A stretch of 18,027 nucleotides of DNA from assembly GCA_046091665.1 (NCBI GenBank), contig JBJTCD010000031.1, positions 1-18,027 on the forward strand. Reading direction: 5' to 3'. Of this stretch, positions 1-7,280 are shown one piece after another; position 1 is the stretch's first letter; every line of letters begins with the position of its first letter. Under the pieces are notes generated by a model that saw only the letters and a program-made list of their open reading frames with translations, was not told the DNA's origin and made no database searches. This stretch comes from CAIUPE01 sp046091665. Lineage in GTDB: Bacteria; Pseudomonadota; Alphaproteobacteria; Rhizobiales; Beijerinckiaceae. The position numbers and the translations under genes were made by a program.

Positions 1-830
1 TCTCTATCAGAGGCAGTGGAGCCGGAGCCGAGTTCAGGTTTTGCGTATCGGGTCTCCGCCTCCACCCCTTCGAACTCCTCTCTAAGATAAAGACCCATGA
101 GAACATCCGGGAAGGCGTCTCTGAGGGCAAAGGCACGGGCACGCATCATGAGCATGCGATCCGGATAGTCGGTCCAGGGACCGGGCTTTTGCCACAGTCC
201 TGCACGTTTGGCGTCGTCAACGGAGAAGGTTCTTGTGATGGGCGCAGATCGTCCGGATCTGAGAACGCTGCAGATGGCGGTCTTTGTTTTGGTGCTTTGT
301 CTATCATTAGATTGATCTGGTCTTTGATGCCCCGTTCGATATGTCTTGCTGTCGTCAGGTCCATCTGGAGATCGCTGACCTGATTGTGGTTCCTGAACCT
401 CAACTCGCTCTTCAATTCTTATAAGAAGCCCGCTCGCTTCAACGAGGGCGAGCGCGGCGTCGCCCCAGAGGGTGGGTCTTCCATCGATGATCGCCATGCG
501 TTGAAGAGCGGCAATCGGGGAAAGGCCCATTTCCATCCCGTAAAGGATCCCGACAAGACAGGCTTCCGGGTTCTCGAAGCCCTTGGGGATCAGTTTGGAT
601 TTGGAAAGGAGCGAGGCAAGCTGCAGCGCTTCCTTGAGTGACCGGGGCAGAAGCGGTTTGGGACCGCGCGAGGAGGCAGGTAAACGAGATCGTCTTGGTG
701 TCGAAGGCGTAGCCTTTTGTGAATGATATACTTGATCCTTTTCGCGATCCGCGTCCCGACGATGTACATCATTCACAGGTTCGTATTCTTGCTCGTAAAT
801 CGGCAAAGCGCTGCCATTGGCTCCGACCAT
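1..830 (-). CDS. Phage recombination-associated conserved protein, 3' end outside window
   Basis: An open frame of 276 codons runs from an ATG at 830 to the window edge without a stop, so the C-terminus is missing. AGGAG at 837-841 lies 6 bases before the ATG and fixes the start. The conserved core begins near residue 64 (LKEALQLASLLSKSKLIPKGF), continues through GMEMGLSPIAALQ (98-110) and IIDGRPTLWGDAALALV (114-130), and ends with DAKRAGLWQKPGPWTDYP (206-223) and RMLMMRARAFALRDAFPDVL (225-244). This pattern is known to me from phage and prophage proteins of proteobacteria, often encoded near recombination genes and sometimes labelled RecT-like; I am sure of the phage family but not of the RecT label. 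The first 60 residues and residues 144-181 are polar and look disordered. It is probably co-transcribed with the upstream phage gene starting at 1888. Confidence 0.72.
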   Translation of the reverse strand, partial: MVGANGSALPIYEQEYEPVNDVHRRDADREKDQVYHSQKATPSTPRRSRLPASSRGPKPLLPRSLKEALQLASLLSKSKLIPKGFENPEACLVGILYGMEMGLSPIAALQRMAIIDGRPTLWGDAALALVEASGLLIRIEERVEVQEPQSGQRSPDGPDDSKTYRTGHQRPDQSNDRQSTKTKTAICSVLRSGRSAPITRTFSVDDAKRAGLWQKPGPWTDYPDRMLMMRARAFALRDAFPDVLMGLYLREEFEGVEAETRYAKPELGSGSTASDR

Positions 831-910
831 AGTCGTCTCCTATTGTCTTGTACGATGATGAGAGAATGTTTTTTAGGAACTATAGATTGAACGGCGCGGT
901 GTCGGATCAA

Positions 911-1888
911 TCACGCCGCCGAGAACTCTTCGATGAGTGTGGCTCCCGGAATGGCAAGACCCGCTACGAGATCACCCTCGGCATATTTATGGACGAGGTC
1001 TCTTACAGACTTCTCTGACCATATCCGGGGATCGGCGCGGTAATGATCATCAAGCAGGTTTTGATCTGATACCGTAAGAACCTGTCTTGATCTGAGGCCG
1101 ATCCGTCTTCCCGAAGTTCCCGCTCTTGGAGGCTCGATCTCTGATCCATTGGCATTCAAAAGCCGTCTTTCGCGCTCGGCCAATAGATAGGCTTCAAGAG
1201 CTTTCTTCATTCTTATCTTGCCCTCAGAGGCTTGGGCAATCACGGGCTTCCATTTGGCGTCAATTCGACGGCCTTCCTCAAGAATGGGTCGTTTCTCAAG
1301 CGTCCTTGCTTCTTCTGCTCTTGTCTCGAGATTGGAGAAGCGCTCAGCATAATTGGCAGCTTTATCAGCTTCCATTTGGGACGAGACAGTGCCCACCCCC
1401 TCAAGCCATACTTCTGCTGATTGCCAAATAACCAATATCTCTTCCAAAAACCCTTCCGCTTCCGCCACACCCGAACTGTTGTGGCCGAGGGTAGGAGCAG
1501 CCAATGAATGATCACGCTGATCAACAAAGGAGGAACGAGTTACCGTAGTGTTTGCTTCCGAAATAGACCCTAGCCTCTTCAACTCCGGCAAATCCTCGGG
1601 CCAAGGCGCGCCTCTCTCCGCCACCGCCACATAGGTCTCATAAGGAACCGGATACCGGCATACCCAGGTCCAAACCTCGTAAGGGTCCCTCTCTGCGCCG
1701 GAAACAAGGCAAATAAGACCTGAAACCCCTTCCCCCGCCCAAATCGCCACGGGAACCCAGGGCCCGCCCTTAGTTTTCCTCATCCGATAATACCCGCATT
1801 GAGGATCGTTCTCGTACATCGGGCCGAATTCCCCTAAAAGGGCTTGTCGCCACCATGAGTAGGAATCAATTTTTAGTTCGCTTACCAT
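911..1888 (-). CDS. Phage-associated conserved protein with central helical region
   Basis: The protein has 325 residues from the ATG at 1888; a GTG at 1903 is in frame but lies in the Shine-Dalgarno sequence. The N-terminal part (SWWRQALLGE, then DPQCGYYRMRKTKGGPWVPVAIW) and the DPYEVWTWVCRYPVPYETY stretch match hypothetical proteins that I know from alphaproteobacterial phages, usually close to the recombination-associated gene found next here. The middle is charged and helical (DKAANYAERFSNLETRAEEARTLEKRP and the following DAKWKPVIAQ), probably a coiled coil. The C-terminus has GRRIGLRSRQVLTVSD and an IPGATLIEE ending, also typical of these phage proteins. Biochemical function is unknown. 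It is the first gene of a leftward unit and is divergent from an XRE regulator, as in an early phage operon facing its repressor. Confidence 0.72.
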   Translation of the reverse strand: MVSELKIDSYSWWRQALLGEFGPMYENDPQCGYYRMRKTKGGPWVPVAIWAGEGVSGLICLVSGAERDPYEVWTWVCRYPVPYETYVAVAERGAPWPEDLPELKRLGSISEANTTVTRSSFVDQRDHSLAAPTLGHNSSGVAEAEGFLEEILVIWQSAEVWLEGVGTVSSQMEADKAANYAERFSNLETRAEEARTLEKRPILEEGRRIDAKWKPVIAQASEGKIRMKKALEAYLLAERERRLLNANGSEIEPPRAGTSGRRIGLRSRQVLTVSDQNLLDDHYRADPRIWSEKSVRDLVHKYAEGDLVAGLAIPGATLIEEFSAA

Positions 1889-1896
1889 ATCAAAAA

Positions 1897-1901
1897 CCTC
1901 C
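1897..1901 (-). promoter_or_regulatory. Shine-Dalgarno site that decides the start at 1888
   Basis: On the minus strand GGAGG lies 8 bases before the ATG at 1888. The competing GTG at 1901-1903 overlaps this site and has no ribosome binding site of its own, so the shorter reading (325 residues) is preferred. Confidence 0.65.
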
Positions 1902-1913
1902 ACATGAGAAATA

Positions 1914-1942
1914 ATATATTTCTTATATAATATAAAATATAT
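1914..1942. promoter_or_regulatory. AT-rich inverted repeat in divergent phage/XRE promoter
   Basis: ATATATTT (1914-1921) and AAATATAT (1935-1942) form 8-base arms around 13 bases, between the divergent genes starting at 1888 and 1956. A perfect TATAAT (1926-1931) sits in the centre and could serve the rightward gene. The XRE protein encoded next door would be the natural binder. The stretch is almost entirely A and T, so a chance palindrome is quite possible. Confidence 0.3.
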
Positions 1943-1955
1943 CTTGGCAACATAA

Positions 1956-2195
1956 ATGATATCAGGATCTCAAATTCGGGCTGCTCGTGGGTTTTTGCGT
2001 TGGTCAATCAAAGACTTAGCGGAAAAGAGCGGTGTCAGTTGGCCAACCATTCAACGTTTGGAGCAAGAAGACGGTGTCCCAAACACCAAAGCTCAGACCT
2101 TATTAGAGGTGAAAAGAGCATTAGAAATCGCAGGAATTGAATTCACTGGTGAACCAGATGATTGCCCAGGAGTGGCTTTCCGTAAAAGTTCCTGA
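1956..2195 (+). CDS. Small XRE-family helix-turn-helix regulator
   Basis: The 79-residue protein is essentially one Cro/CI-type helix-turn-helix domain. IRAARGFLRWSIKDLAEKSG (7-26) gives helices 1 and 2, and VSWPTIQRLEQ (27-37) the recognition helix and its continuation; a further helix (LLEVKRALEIAGIEF) follows. The ending GVAFRKSS is usual for this family of short alphaproteobacterial regulators, so it appears complete. There is no clear Shine-Dalgarno site before the ATG at 1956. It is divergent from the phage gene at 911-1888 with 67 AT-rich bases between the starts, which suggests it regulates that promoter and perhaps its own. It could also be a host gene beside the phage remnant; the position favours a phage or mobile-element regulator. 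Confidence 0.75.
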   Translation: MISGSQIRAARGFLRWSIKDLAEKSGVSWPTIQRLEQEDGVPNTKAQTLLEVKRALEIAGIEFTGEPDDCPGVAFRKSS

Positions 2196-2283
2196 TTTTT
2201 TCGATCAAAAAGGTTTTTTGACCCTGCCAAGGAAAGTTTGCTATGGGGAGGGCGTAACGCGATTGATCGCGAACGAGAGTTCT

Positions 2284-3486
2284 ATGGCAATTTTGGACTT
2301 AAATGGACCGCCTTCTGAGACGCGCGTGGTTGTTGCCATGTCGGGTGGCGTCGATTCATCTGTCGTTGCAGCTATGCTTAAGCGGGCTGGTTATGATGTC
2401 GTTGGTCTAACATTGCAGCTTTATGATCACGGTGAGGCTGTGCATCGTGCCGGCTCTTGTTGCGCGGGACAAGATATTCACGATGCGCGTCGCGTCGCCG
2501 AACGTTTGGGCATTCCGCATTATGTGCTCGATTATGAATCACGTTTTCGTGAAGATGTGATTGAGCGTTTTGTTGATTCCTATCTTGCCGGTGAAACGCC
2601 GGTGCCTTGCATTGAATGCAATCGCAAAATCAAATTTCATGATTTGCTTGAGACCGCGCGCGAATTGGGTGCGGCGGCGCTCGCAACCGGACATTATGTC
2701 ACCTCGCGCGCTTTGCCGAATGGACGGCGTGGCCTTTATCGCGCAATCGATTCCGACAAAGACCAGAGCTATTTTCTTTATGGAACAACGGATGAGCAAT
2801 TGTCATTTCTCCGCTTTCCTTTGGGCGATATGAAAAAGCCGCAAACACGCGCATTGGCCTTGGAATTTGGCCTGTCAGTGGCTGAAAAATCCGACAGTCA
2901 GGATATTTGTTTTGTACCGACTGGCCGTTACACCGATGTCATTGAACGGATGCGCCCCGAGGCAGCAACGCCGGGCGAGATTGTCCATCTTGATGGCCGC
3001 GTTCTTGGTCATCATGACGGTGTGATTCATTACACCGTCGGTCAAAGACGCGGCCTTGGAATCGCTTCGGGTGATCCGCTTTATGTTATTCGCATTGACG
3101 CCGCATCAGCGCGTGTGATTGTCGGTCCGCGTGAAGCGCTACAAACGCGTCTCATTCATTTGCGCGATATTAATTGGCTGGGCGATCAACCGCTCGACGC
3201 TTTACCCGCTGGAGGCCTCGATCTTGCGGTGCGCGTGCGTTCAACCAGGCCCCCGCAAGCCGCACGGCTATTGCGTCTTGGTGACGAGATCTGTGTCGAA
3301 TTGCCGGAAGGCGAATATGGAGTCTCGCCGGGGCAGGCTTGTGTTTTCTATGACTCGACCGACCCGCGCGCACGTGTTTTGGGCGGGGGCTCGATCATCC
3401 GGCCCAAAGCGGATGCGACGGTCGGCGCGGTTTCCTTGACTCAAAGCGCGCGGGCGTCCTATATCCGCCCCGTCTCGCCGGGCTAG
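2284..3486 (+). CDS. mnmA: tRNA 2-thiouridylase MnmA
   Basis: MnmA transfers sulfur to uridine-34 of tRNAs for Lys, Glu and Gln, using ATP and a persulfide relay in the cytoplasm. The 400-residue protein has the PP-loop SGGVDSS (20-26), LTLQLYDHG (42-50), the CCAGQDIHDARRVA stretch typical of the alphaproteobacterial form (59-72), the catalytic cysteine region ECNRKIKF (Cys112), ATGHYV (134-139), DKDQSYFLY (158-166) and the second cysteine in SDSQDICF (Cys209). The frame is open from 2137, but the ATG at 2284 is chosen because family members begin a few residues before the PETRVVVAMSGG-type stretch and because a start at 2137 would overlap the XRE gene. GAGAG lies just upstream. A tRNA-Met gene follows 15 bases after the stop. 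Phage-like genes lie just upstream, so the phage/chromosome boundary is probably between 1950 and 2284. Confidence 0.96.
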   Translation: MAILDLNGPPSETRVVVAMSGGVDSSVVAAMLKRAGYDVVGLTLQLYDHGEAVHRAGSCCAGQDIHDARRVAERLGIPHYVLDYESRFREDVIERFVDSYLAGETPVPCIECNRKIKFHDLLETARELGAAALATGHYVTSRALPNGRRGLYRAIDSDKDQSYFLYGTTDEQLSFLRFPLGDMKKPQTRALALEFGLSVAEKSDSQDICFVPTGRYTDVIERMRPEAATPGEIVHLDGRVLGHHDGVIHYTVGQRRGLGIASGDPLYVIRIDAASARVIVGPREALQTRLIHLRDINWLGDQPLDALPAGGLDLAVRVRSTRPPQAARLLRLGDEICVELPEGEYGVSPGQACVFYDSTDPRARVLGGGSIIRPKADATVGAVSLTQSARASYIRPVSPG

Positions 3487-3501
3487 TCTCCGGGATCTCG
3501 G

Positions 3502-3578
3502 GGCGGAGTAGCTCAGCCGGCTAGAGCAGAGGAATCATAATCCTTGTGTCGGGGGTTCGAGTCCCTCCTCCGCTACCA
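3502..3578 (+). tRNA. tRNA-Met (elongator), anticodon CAU
   Basis: All parts of the cloverleaf can be drawn. The acceptor GGCGGAG (3502-3508) pairs with CTCCGCT (one G-U pair), the D arm is GCTC/GAGC, and the anticodon stem GAGGA/TCCTT carries loop ATCATAA with CAT at 3536-3538. The T arm GGGGG-TTCGAGT-CCCTC is followed by discriminator A and an encoded CCA (3576-3578). An initiator is excluded because the first acceptor pair is not mismatched C-A and the anticodon stem lacks three G-C pairs. The sequence closely resembles the usual alphaproteobacterial elongator tRNA-Met. No downstream T-run terminator is visible. Confidence 0.95.
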
Positions 3579-3828
3579 TTTTTCATAATGAAATGAATGA
3601 ATTAGCGCTTATCACAGGCCGTGCGCGGTGATTTGTACCGCTGGCGAAGCTTTGGGTTACATGAAGCGGTGATTTTTCGGACATTTCCAATTGATCGCAT
3701 TTGTATTAGACTTTCCTAATGTATTGAGTGGATCGTCGCGTTCTCGCCTCTGACGGCGTGACGAGATCGGCTCTTTTCGGTTCGCAGAGATTTCAGCGTG
3801 CGAGGCGTAAACTGATCTGGAGAGTGCG

Positions 3829-4713
3829 ATGGATCCTTATTTGATCGATATTTCTGTGAGGCCGGATGTGAAGGCCTTCTTCGATGCGGCAACAAATACG
3901 ATCAGCTATGTCGTTAAAGATCCACGGTCGAATGCGTGCGCCGTGATCGATTCCGTTATGGATATTGATTACGCCGCAGGACGGATCACCTATCAGCACG
4001 CTGATGAAATCATCGACTACATCCGTAAAAACAATTTGAAGCTTGAATGGATCATCGAAACCCATGTTCATGCCGATCATCTGTCAGCGGCTCCCTATAT
4101 TCAGAATGCTTTGGGCGGGAAGATCGGTATCGGTGAAAAGATTATGGCCGTTCAAGAAACGTTTGGAAAAATTTTCAACGAAGGTACCGAGTTCCAACGT
4201 GACGGAAGCCAGTTTGATGCGTTGTTCAAAGACGGCGATGTCTATCAGATTGGTCAAATGAAAGCCGTTGCGATGTATACGCCGGGCCATACACCTGCAT
4301 GTATGGTCCATGTGATGGGAAACTCAGCCTTTGTTGGAGACACGCTTTTTATGCCCGATGGGGGATCCGCGCGAGCTGATTTTCCGGGGGGCGATGCGGC
4401 CACTCTTTATGACAGCATTCAGAAAGTACTGTCTCTGCCTGATGAGATGCGCCTCTTCATGTGTCATGATTATGGCCCGAATGGTCGCAACATTCAGTGG
4501 GAGACCACTGTGGCCGCTGAAAAAGAACATAATATTCATGTCGGCAAAGGCGTCACAAAAGAGGAGTTTGTGAAGCTACGTACTGAACGGGATAAAACAC
4601 TCGCGATGCCAAAACTCATCATCCCGTCTCTTCAAATCAATATGCGTGCAGGAGAAGTTCCAAAAGATAAAGATGGTCGCCCGATGCTCAAAGTGCCTGT
4701 CAACGGACTTTGA
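3829..4713 (+). CDS. Metallo-beta-lactamase-fold hydrolase, persulfide dioxygenase (ETHE1/Blh)-like
   Basis: The 294-residue protein is an MBL-fold metalloprotein of the ETHE1/Blh type. Family members use one iron to oxidise glutathione persulfide to sulfite. Visible ligand motifs are THVHADH (78-84), PGHTP with His154, GDTLF with Asp171 and CHDY with His213. The C-terminus (IPSLQINMRAG, near 266-276) is typical of this subgroup. There is no rhodanese domain and no N-terminal DUF442 domain, which some Blh proteins carry, so this is a stand-alone enzyme. GGAG at 3819-3822 lies 6 bases before the ATG. The 250 bases upstream hold a promoter I cannot place. A methyltransferase gene follows after 24 bases, probably in the same transcript. 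A general glyoxalase II-like hydrolase is the main alternative. Confidence 0.85.
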   Translation: MDPYLIDISVRPDVKAFFDAATNTISYVVKDPRSNACAVIDSVMDIDYAAGRITYQHADEIIDYIRKNNLKLEWIIETHVHADHLSAAPYIQNALGGKIGIGEKIMAVQETFGKIFNEGTEFQRDGSQFDALFKDGDVYQIGQMKAVAMYTPGHTPACMVHVMGNSAFVGDTLFMPDGGSARADFPGGDAATLYDSIQKVLSLPDEMRLFMCHDYGPNGRNIQWETTVAAEKEHNIHVGKGVTKEEFVKLRTERDKTLAMPKLIIPSLQINMRAGEVPKDKDGRPMLKVPVNGL

Positions 4714-4737
4714 GCGTTCATTTTTGGTGGGATGAAC

Positions 4738-5355
4738 ATGGTCGATAAATCATCTTATTGGAATAGAGTTTATGAGACAAAAGGCGAGGCCGAGGTCAGT
4801 TGGTTTCAGAATAATCCGGAACCCTCGCTAGAATTCATTCGTCGTTATGCGCCTGATCGTGCCGAATCGATCATCGATATTGGGGGCGGCCTTTCACGTT
4901 TAGCCGATCATTTGTTGGCTGACGGGTTTCAAAATCTATCCGTGTTAGACATATCCTCTGAAGCCATTGCCCTCGCGCGTGATCGCCTTGGTGATATGGA
5001 AAAAACAATAGATTGGATTGTCTCTGATGTAACAAAATGGACGCCTGAGAAGGTTTATGATCTTTGGCATGATCGCGCAGTATTTCATTTCCTAACCGAA
5101 ATTGACGATCAAATGGCCTACATCGCGCGTTTAAAACATGCGTTGAAGCCTGGCGGATATCTTGTCATAGGCACCTTTGCTCTTGATGGACCGGAAAAAT
5201 GCAGCGGCTTGCCCGTCATGCGGCATGATTTTAAAAGTTTGAAAAATTTATTTGGTGAGGCGTTCACGCTGATCGAAACGAGAAAGCACGATCATCAAAC
5301 GCCTTTTCAAACCATACAGCATTTTCAATATTCGATATTTCAGCACATAGCCTAA
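4738..5355 (+). CDS. Class I SAM-dependent methyltransferase
   Basis: The 205-residue protein is a Rossmann-fold methyltransferase. It has the SAM-binding motif I IIDIGGGLSRLADHLL (46-61), motif II VLDIS near 70, an acidic WIVSDVT after strand 4, and the core LWHDRAVFHFLTE followed by LKPGGYLVIGTFALDGPEKCSGLP. This family, with an N-terminal SSYWNRVYETKGEAEVSWFQ-like segment, is common in proteobacteria, but its acceptor is not known to me. ATG codons at 4732 and 4738 are both in frame; 4738 is preferred because GGTGGG (4726-4731) is 6 bases before it and would touch the earlier one. It probably shares a transcript with the ETHE1-like gene, so a sulfur-containing or thiol acceptor is possible but not shown. 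Confidence 0.85.
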   Translation: MVDKSSYWNRVYETKGEAEVSWFQNNPEPSLEFIRRYAPDRAESIIDIGGGLSRLADHLLADGFQNLSVLDISSEAIALARDRLGDMEKTIDWIVSDVTKWTPEKVYDLWHDRAVFHFLTEIDDQMAYIARLKHALKPGGYLVIGTFALDGPEKCSGLPVMRHDFKSLKNLFGEAFTLIETRKHDHQTPFQTIQHFQYSIFQHIA

Positions 5356-5367
5356 AGACGCCGTGTC

Positions 5368-5385
5368 CTTCGTGCTCGCGCGAAG
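5368..5385. terminator. Hairpin between convergent genes
   Basis: CTTCGTG and CGCGAAG can form a 7-pair stem (one G-T pair) with loop CTCG, inside the 41 bases between the stops of the methyltransferase (plus) and MFS (minus) genes. No T-run follows on either strand, so it is at best a weak two-way terminator. Confidence 0.3.
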
Positions 5386-5396
5386 AATGCCCGAGG

Positions 5397-6575
5397 CTAG
5401 TTTGAAATCGTTTTTTCTTGAGCTTTCGAAGATCCGCCAAGCGCTGACGAGAGAAAATAGCCAAGAATGATCAGCGGTATTGTGACGCCAAAAACCCATC
5501 TTATTCCCAAGGATTCACCAACATTGCCAAGAAGCGGTGGGCCAATCAAAAAAATCAAAAGCGAGACTTGAGCAAGGGACGCGACATTAATCGCCGCGGG
5601 CCGATCATGATGTTGCGCAGCAGCCGAGATGGCCAGCGGGAAGATCGCGCTGACGCCGATGCCCGAAAGTGTAAATCCGATCAAAGACAGGAACGATGAA
5701 GGCGAAACCGCGATCATCATTGTCCCGATAAAGAGCGTGAAGATGAGAGTCTTGCCGACGAATTGTGAGGATGTACGATCAACAAGGCCATCAACAAAAT
5801 AACGGGTCATGGCTTGGCTTAAACTAAAGCAAACAATCGCCGCTCCGGTGAGAAGTGGCGCAGCGCCGAAGACGTCATTCATATAGATCGTGGCCCAAGT
5901 CTGATTGACACCTTCAAGAAGCATGGCGCTCGCGGTAATACCTATTAGGATGAAAATTCTTTTGTTTGGAAAAGCAAAAAGTGGCGGTTTGGACGTATCC
6001 GTGCTTGGCCGATGGGCGGCCGGGTGGAAATTCCAAAGCAAAACCGTGTTGATCAAAAGGCAGAGAGGGATCACGAGTCCTAAATGGAGTTGGGGTGAGA
6101 TTTTATAATACCCCATCAGAGATCCGAAAATTCCGGCGCCAAAAAAGCCTAAACTCCAAAATGCATGGGCTCTGTTCATGATCTTTCTACCCATCGCATA
6201 TTCAACACGATCAGCTTCAAGATTCAGAAGGAGTTCGAGCGATCCGATCAAAATTCCGACGGGTATCAAAAGCAATGCAAAAAGAATTGGATTTGATGAT
6301 AGAATGGATGCTACAAAAGAGGCGGCCAAGAAAGGCGTAAAAATCATGATTGCCAAACGGATATTGATGGATTGAAGCGGCCTTGCGCCAAAAGTCAATG
6401 CAAAGATTGTCCCGACCGGCGCACCGAGCAGGCAGAGACCTAACGTTGCATCATCAATATTGAAATGTGTTTGAAGCTCAGGAAGCCGAAGATAAATATT
6501 ATTTGCTGAAAACGCGTAGATTGAAAATAGGCCGAAGACCCGATGATGAGGTGAGAGCATCAGCTTCGAGATCAT
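5397..6575 (-). CDS. MFS transporter (YbjJ-like)
   Basis: The 392-residue, strongly hydrophobic protein has the length and roughly 12-helix pattern of major facilitator transporters. Its short cytoplasmic N-terminus runs into a first helix (FGLFSIYAFSANNIYLRLPEL), followed by DDATLGLCLLGAPVGTIFALTFGARP. A long polar central loop (about residues 183-200, HPAAHRPSTDTSKPP) separates the two halves. The second half has GVNQTWATIYMNDVFGAAPLLTG and DGLVDR, a remnant of the MFS loop signature. The pattern resembles the E. coli YbjJ group; the substrate is unknown. No good Shine-Dalgarno site precedes the ATG at 6575; an ATG at 6560 is an alternative. It is convergent with the methyltransferase, and its promoter must lie in the 268 bases shared with the GlcG-like gene. 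Confidence 0.85.
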   Translation of the reverse strand: MISKLMLSPHHRVFGLFSIYAFSANNIYLRLPELQTHFNIDDATLGLCLLGAPVGTIFALTFGARPLQSINIRLAIMIFTPFLAASFVASILSSNPILFALLLIPVGILIGSLELLLNLEADRVEYAMGRKIMNRAHAFWSLGFFGAGIFGSLMGYYKISPQLHLGLVIPLCLLINTVLLWNFHPAAHRPSTDTSKPPLFAFPNKRIFILIGITASAMLLEGVNQTWATIYMNDVFGAAPLLTGAAIVCFSLSQAMTRYFVDGLVDRTSSQFVGKTLIFTLFIGTMMIAVSPSSFLSLIGFTLSGIGVSAIFPLAISAAAQHHDRPAAINVASLAQVSLLIFLIGPPLLGNVGESLGIRWVFGVTIPLIILGYFLSSALGGSSKAQEKTISN

Positions 6576-6737
6576 TATGTTCGACTTTCAAAAAGTGTCT
6601 TCATCATTGTTCGGCCGCATATTTGAAAATTGACGCCCTTTCGGTGTTCTTACGCGCATTTACCCTGGGGCCCCGCCCGATTGGTCAATCGTTATGAGCC
6701 GACCCTTGACGTTTATCGCATTGTTGATCAGATTAAC

Positions 6738-6757
6738 AAGTATCTATTTGGTTACTT
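6738..6757. promoter_or_regulatory. Palindromic operator, copy 1 (upstream of GlcG-like gene)
   Basis: AAGTATCT-ATTT-GGTTACTT. The right half is perfect against the consensus AAGTAACC-N4-GGTTACTT and the left half differs at two positions; the flanking C (6737) and G (6758) extend the symmetry. It lies 87 bases before the start at 6844. Length and symmetry fit a TetR-type binding site. Three further copies lie at 10697, 16153 and 16283. The same 268-base gap also holds CGATTG-GT-CAATCG (6678-6691), nearer the MFS gene. Confidence 0.6.
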
Positions 6758-6843
6758 GAGCAAGTAAAGCGGGGACATGTGGTCTGACTGCTGACCTGTT
6801 CGAGACCTGTTCCGTTTATTCGATACAATTTAGAGGTTGAAAT

Positions 6844-7272
6844 ATGATTGTGACGCTCTCAAGCATTTCTACAAAAGCGGCGCGTGATATTTTGGATTCC
6901 GTGATTGAAGAAGCGGAGGCTTTGAAACTTTCCGTCGCTGTTGTGGTTACTGATCTTCATGGTCATGTCGTTGCGTCCGCGCGGATGGATGGGGTTTCGT
7001 CAACCGTTCTCGGATTTGCGGAAGATAAGGCCTACACCTCTTCAAATATGAAAAGATCTACAGAAGCCTTTGCCGAGCGTATGGCTTCAAGTGACTCGCT
7101 GAAAATGGGTCTGTCGACACGGCCGCGTTTACTCGTGTGGGGTGGGGGCCTGCCGATATTTTATGAAAAACAGCTTGTCGGGGGTCTTGGCATATCAGGC
7201 GCCAAGGATCATGAGGACATTGCGATCGGCAAGAAAATTCTCACGCATTATGGATTCGCGTGGGAGATATAG
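6844..7272 (+). CDS. GlcG/HbpS-family protein (former DUF336)
   Basis: The 142-residue protein belongs to the GlcG/HbpS family. It shows an N-terminal AARDILDSVIEEAEALKLSVAVVVTDLHGHVVASARMDG-type stretch (about residues 12-50, split here by the family's usual strand-loop pattern), then VWGGGLPI and LVGGLGISGAKDHEDIAIGKKIL near the C-terminus. Some members bind heme or cobalamin-like ligands, others occur beside alcohol or glycolate oxidising enzymes; the role is generally unclear. GAGG lies just upstream of the ATG. A palindromic operator at 6738-6757 places it in the same regulon as the catabolic genes to the right. It ends 8 bases from the stop of the convergent tetR gene. No signal peptide is visible, so it is likely cytoplasmic. 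Confidence 0.85.
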   Translation: MIVTLSSISTKAARDILDSVIEEAEALKLSVAVVVTDLHGHVVASARMDGVSSTVLGFAEDKAYTSSNMKRSTEAFAERMASSDSLKMGLSTRPRLLVWGGGLPIFYEKQLVGGLGISGAKDHEDIAIGKKILTHYGFAWEI

Positions 7273-7280
7273 AATTTCGA

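Noticed and set aside
146..772. Small open frames on both strands at 146-415, 189-383, 384-641 and 590-772.
   Set aside because: They lie inside the long minus-strand phage frame 1-830, which has a good ribosome site and conserved protein motifs; the small ones have neither.
2137..2283. Upstream extension of mnmA to an ATG at 2137.
   Set aside because: The extra 49 residues match nothing in the MnmA family and overlap the XRE gene in another frame; the ATG at 2284 fits the family start.
2196..2283. Hairpins before T-runs after the XRE gene (CAGGA/TCCTG, then TCAAAAA/TTTTTGA).
   Set aside because: Stems are short or nearly all A-T, and one loop is very long, so they do not make a convincing terminator.
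3502..3578. tRNA-Met as attachment site of the phage-like region.
   Set aside because: The tRNA is complete and separated from the phage genes by the intact mnmA gene, and no partial tRNA copy was seen near 1-2200.
3705..3720. Inverted repeat ATTAG-N6-CTAAT upstream of the ETHE1-like gene, as a possible BigR-type operator.
   Set aside because: Arms are only five bases and no regulator gene is nearby; chance is likely in this AT-rich stretch.
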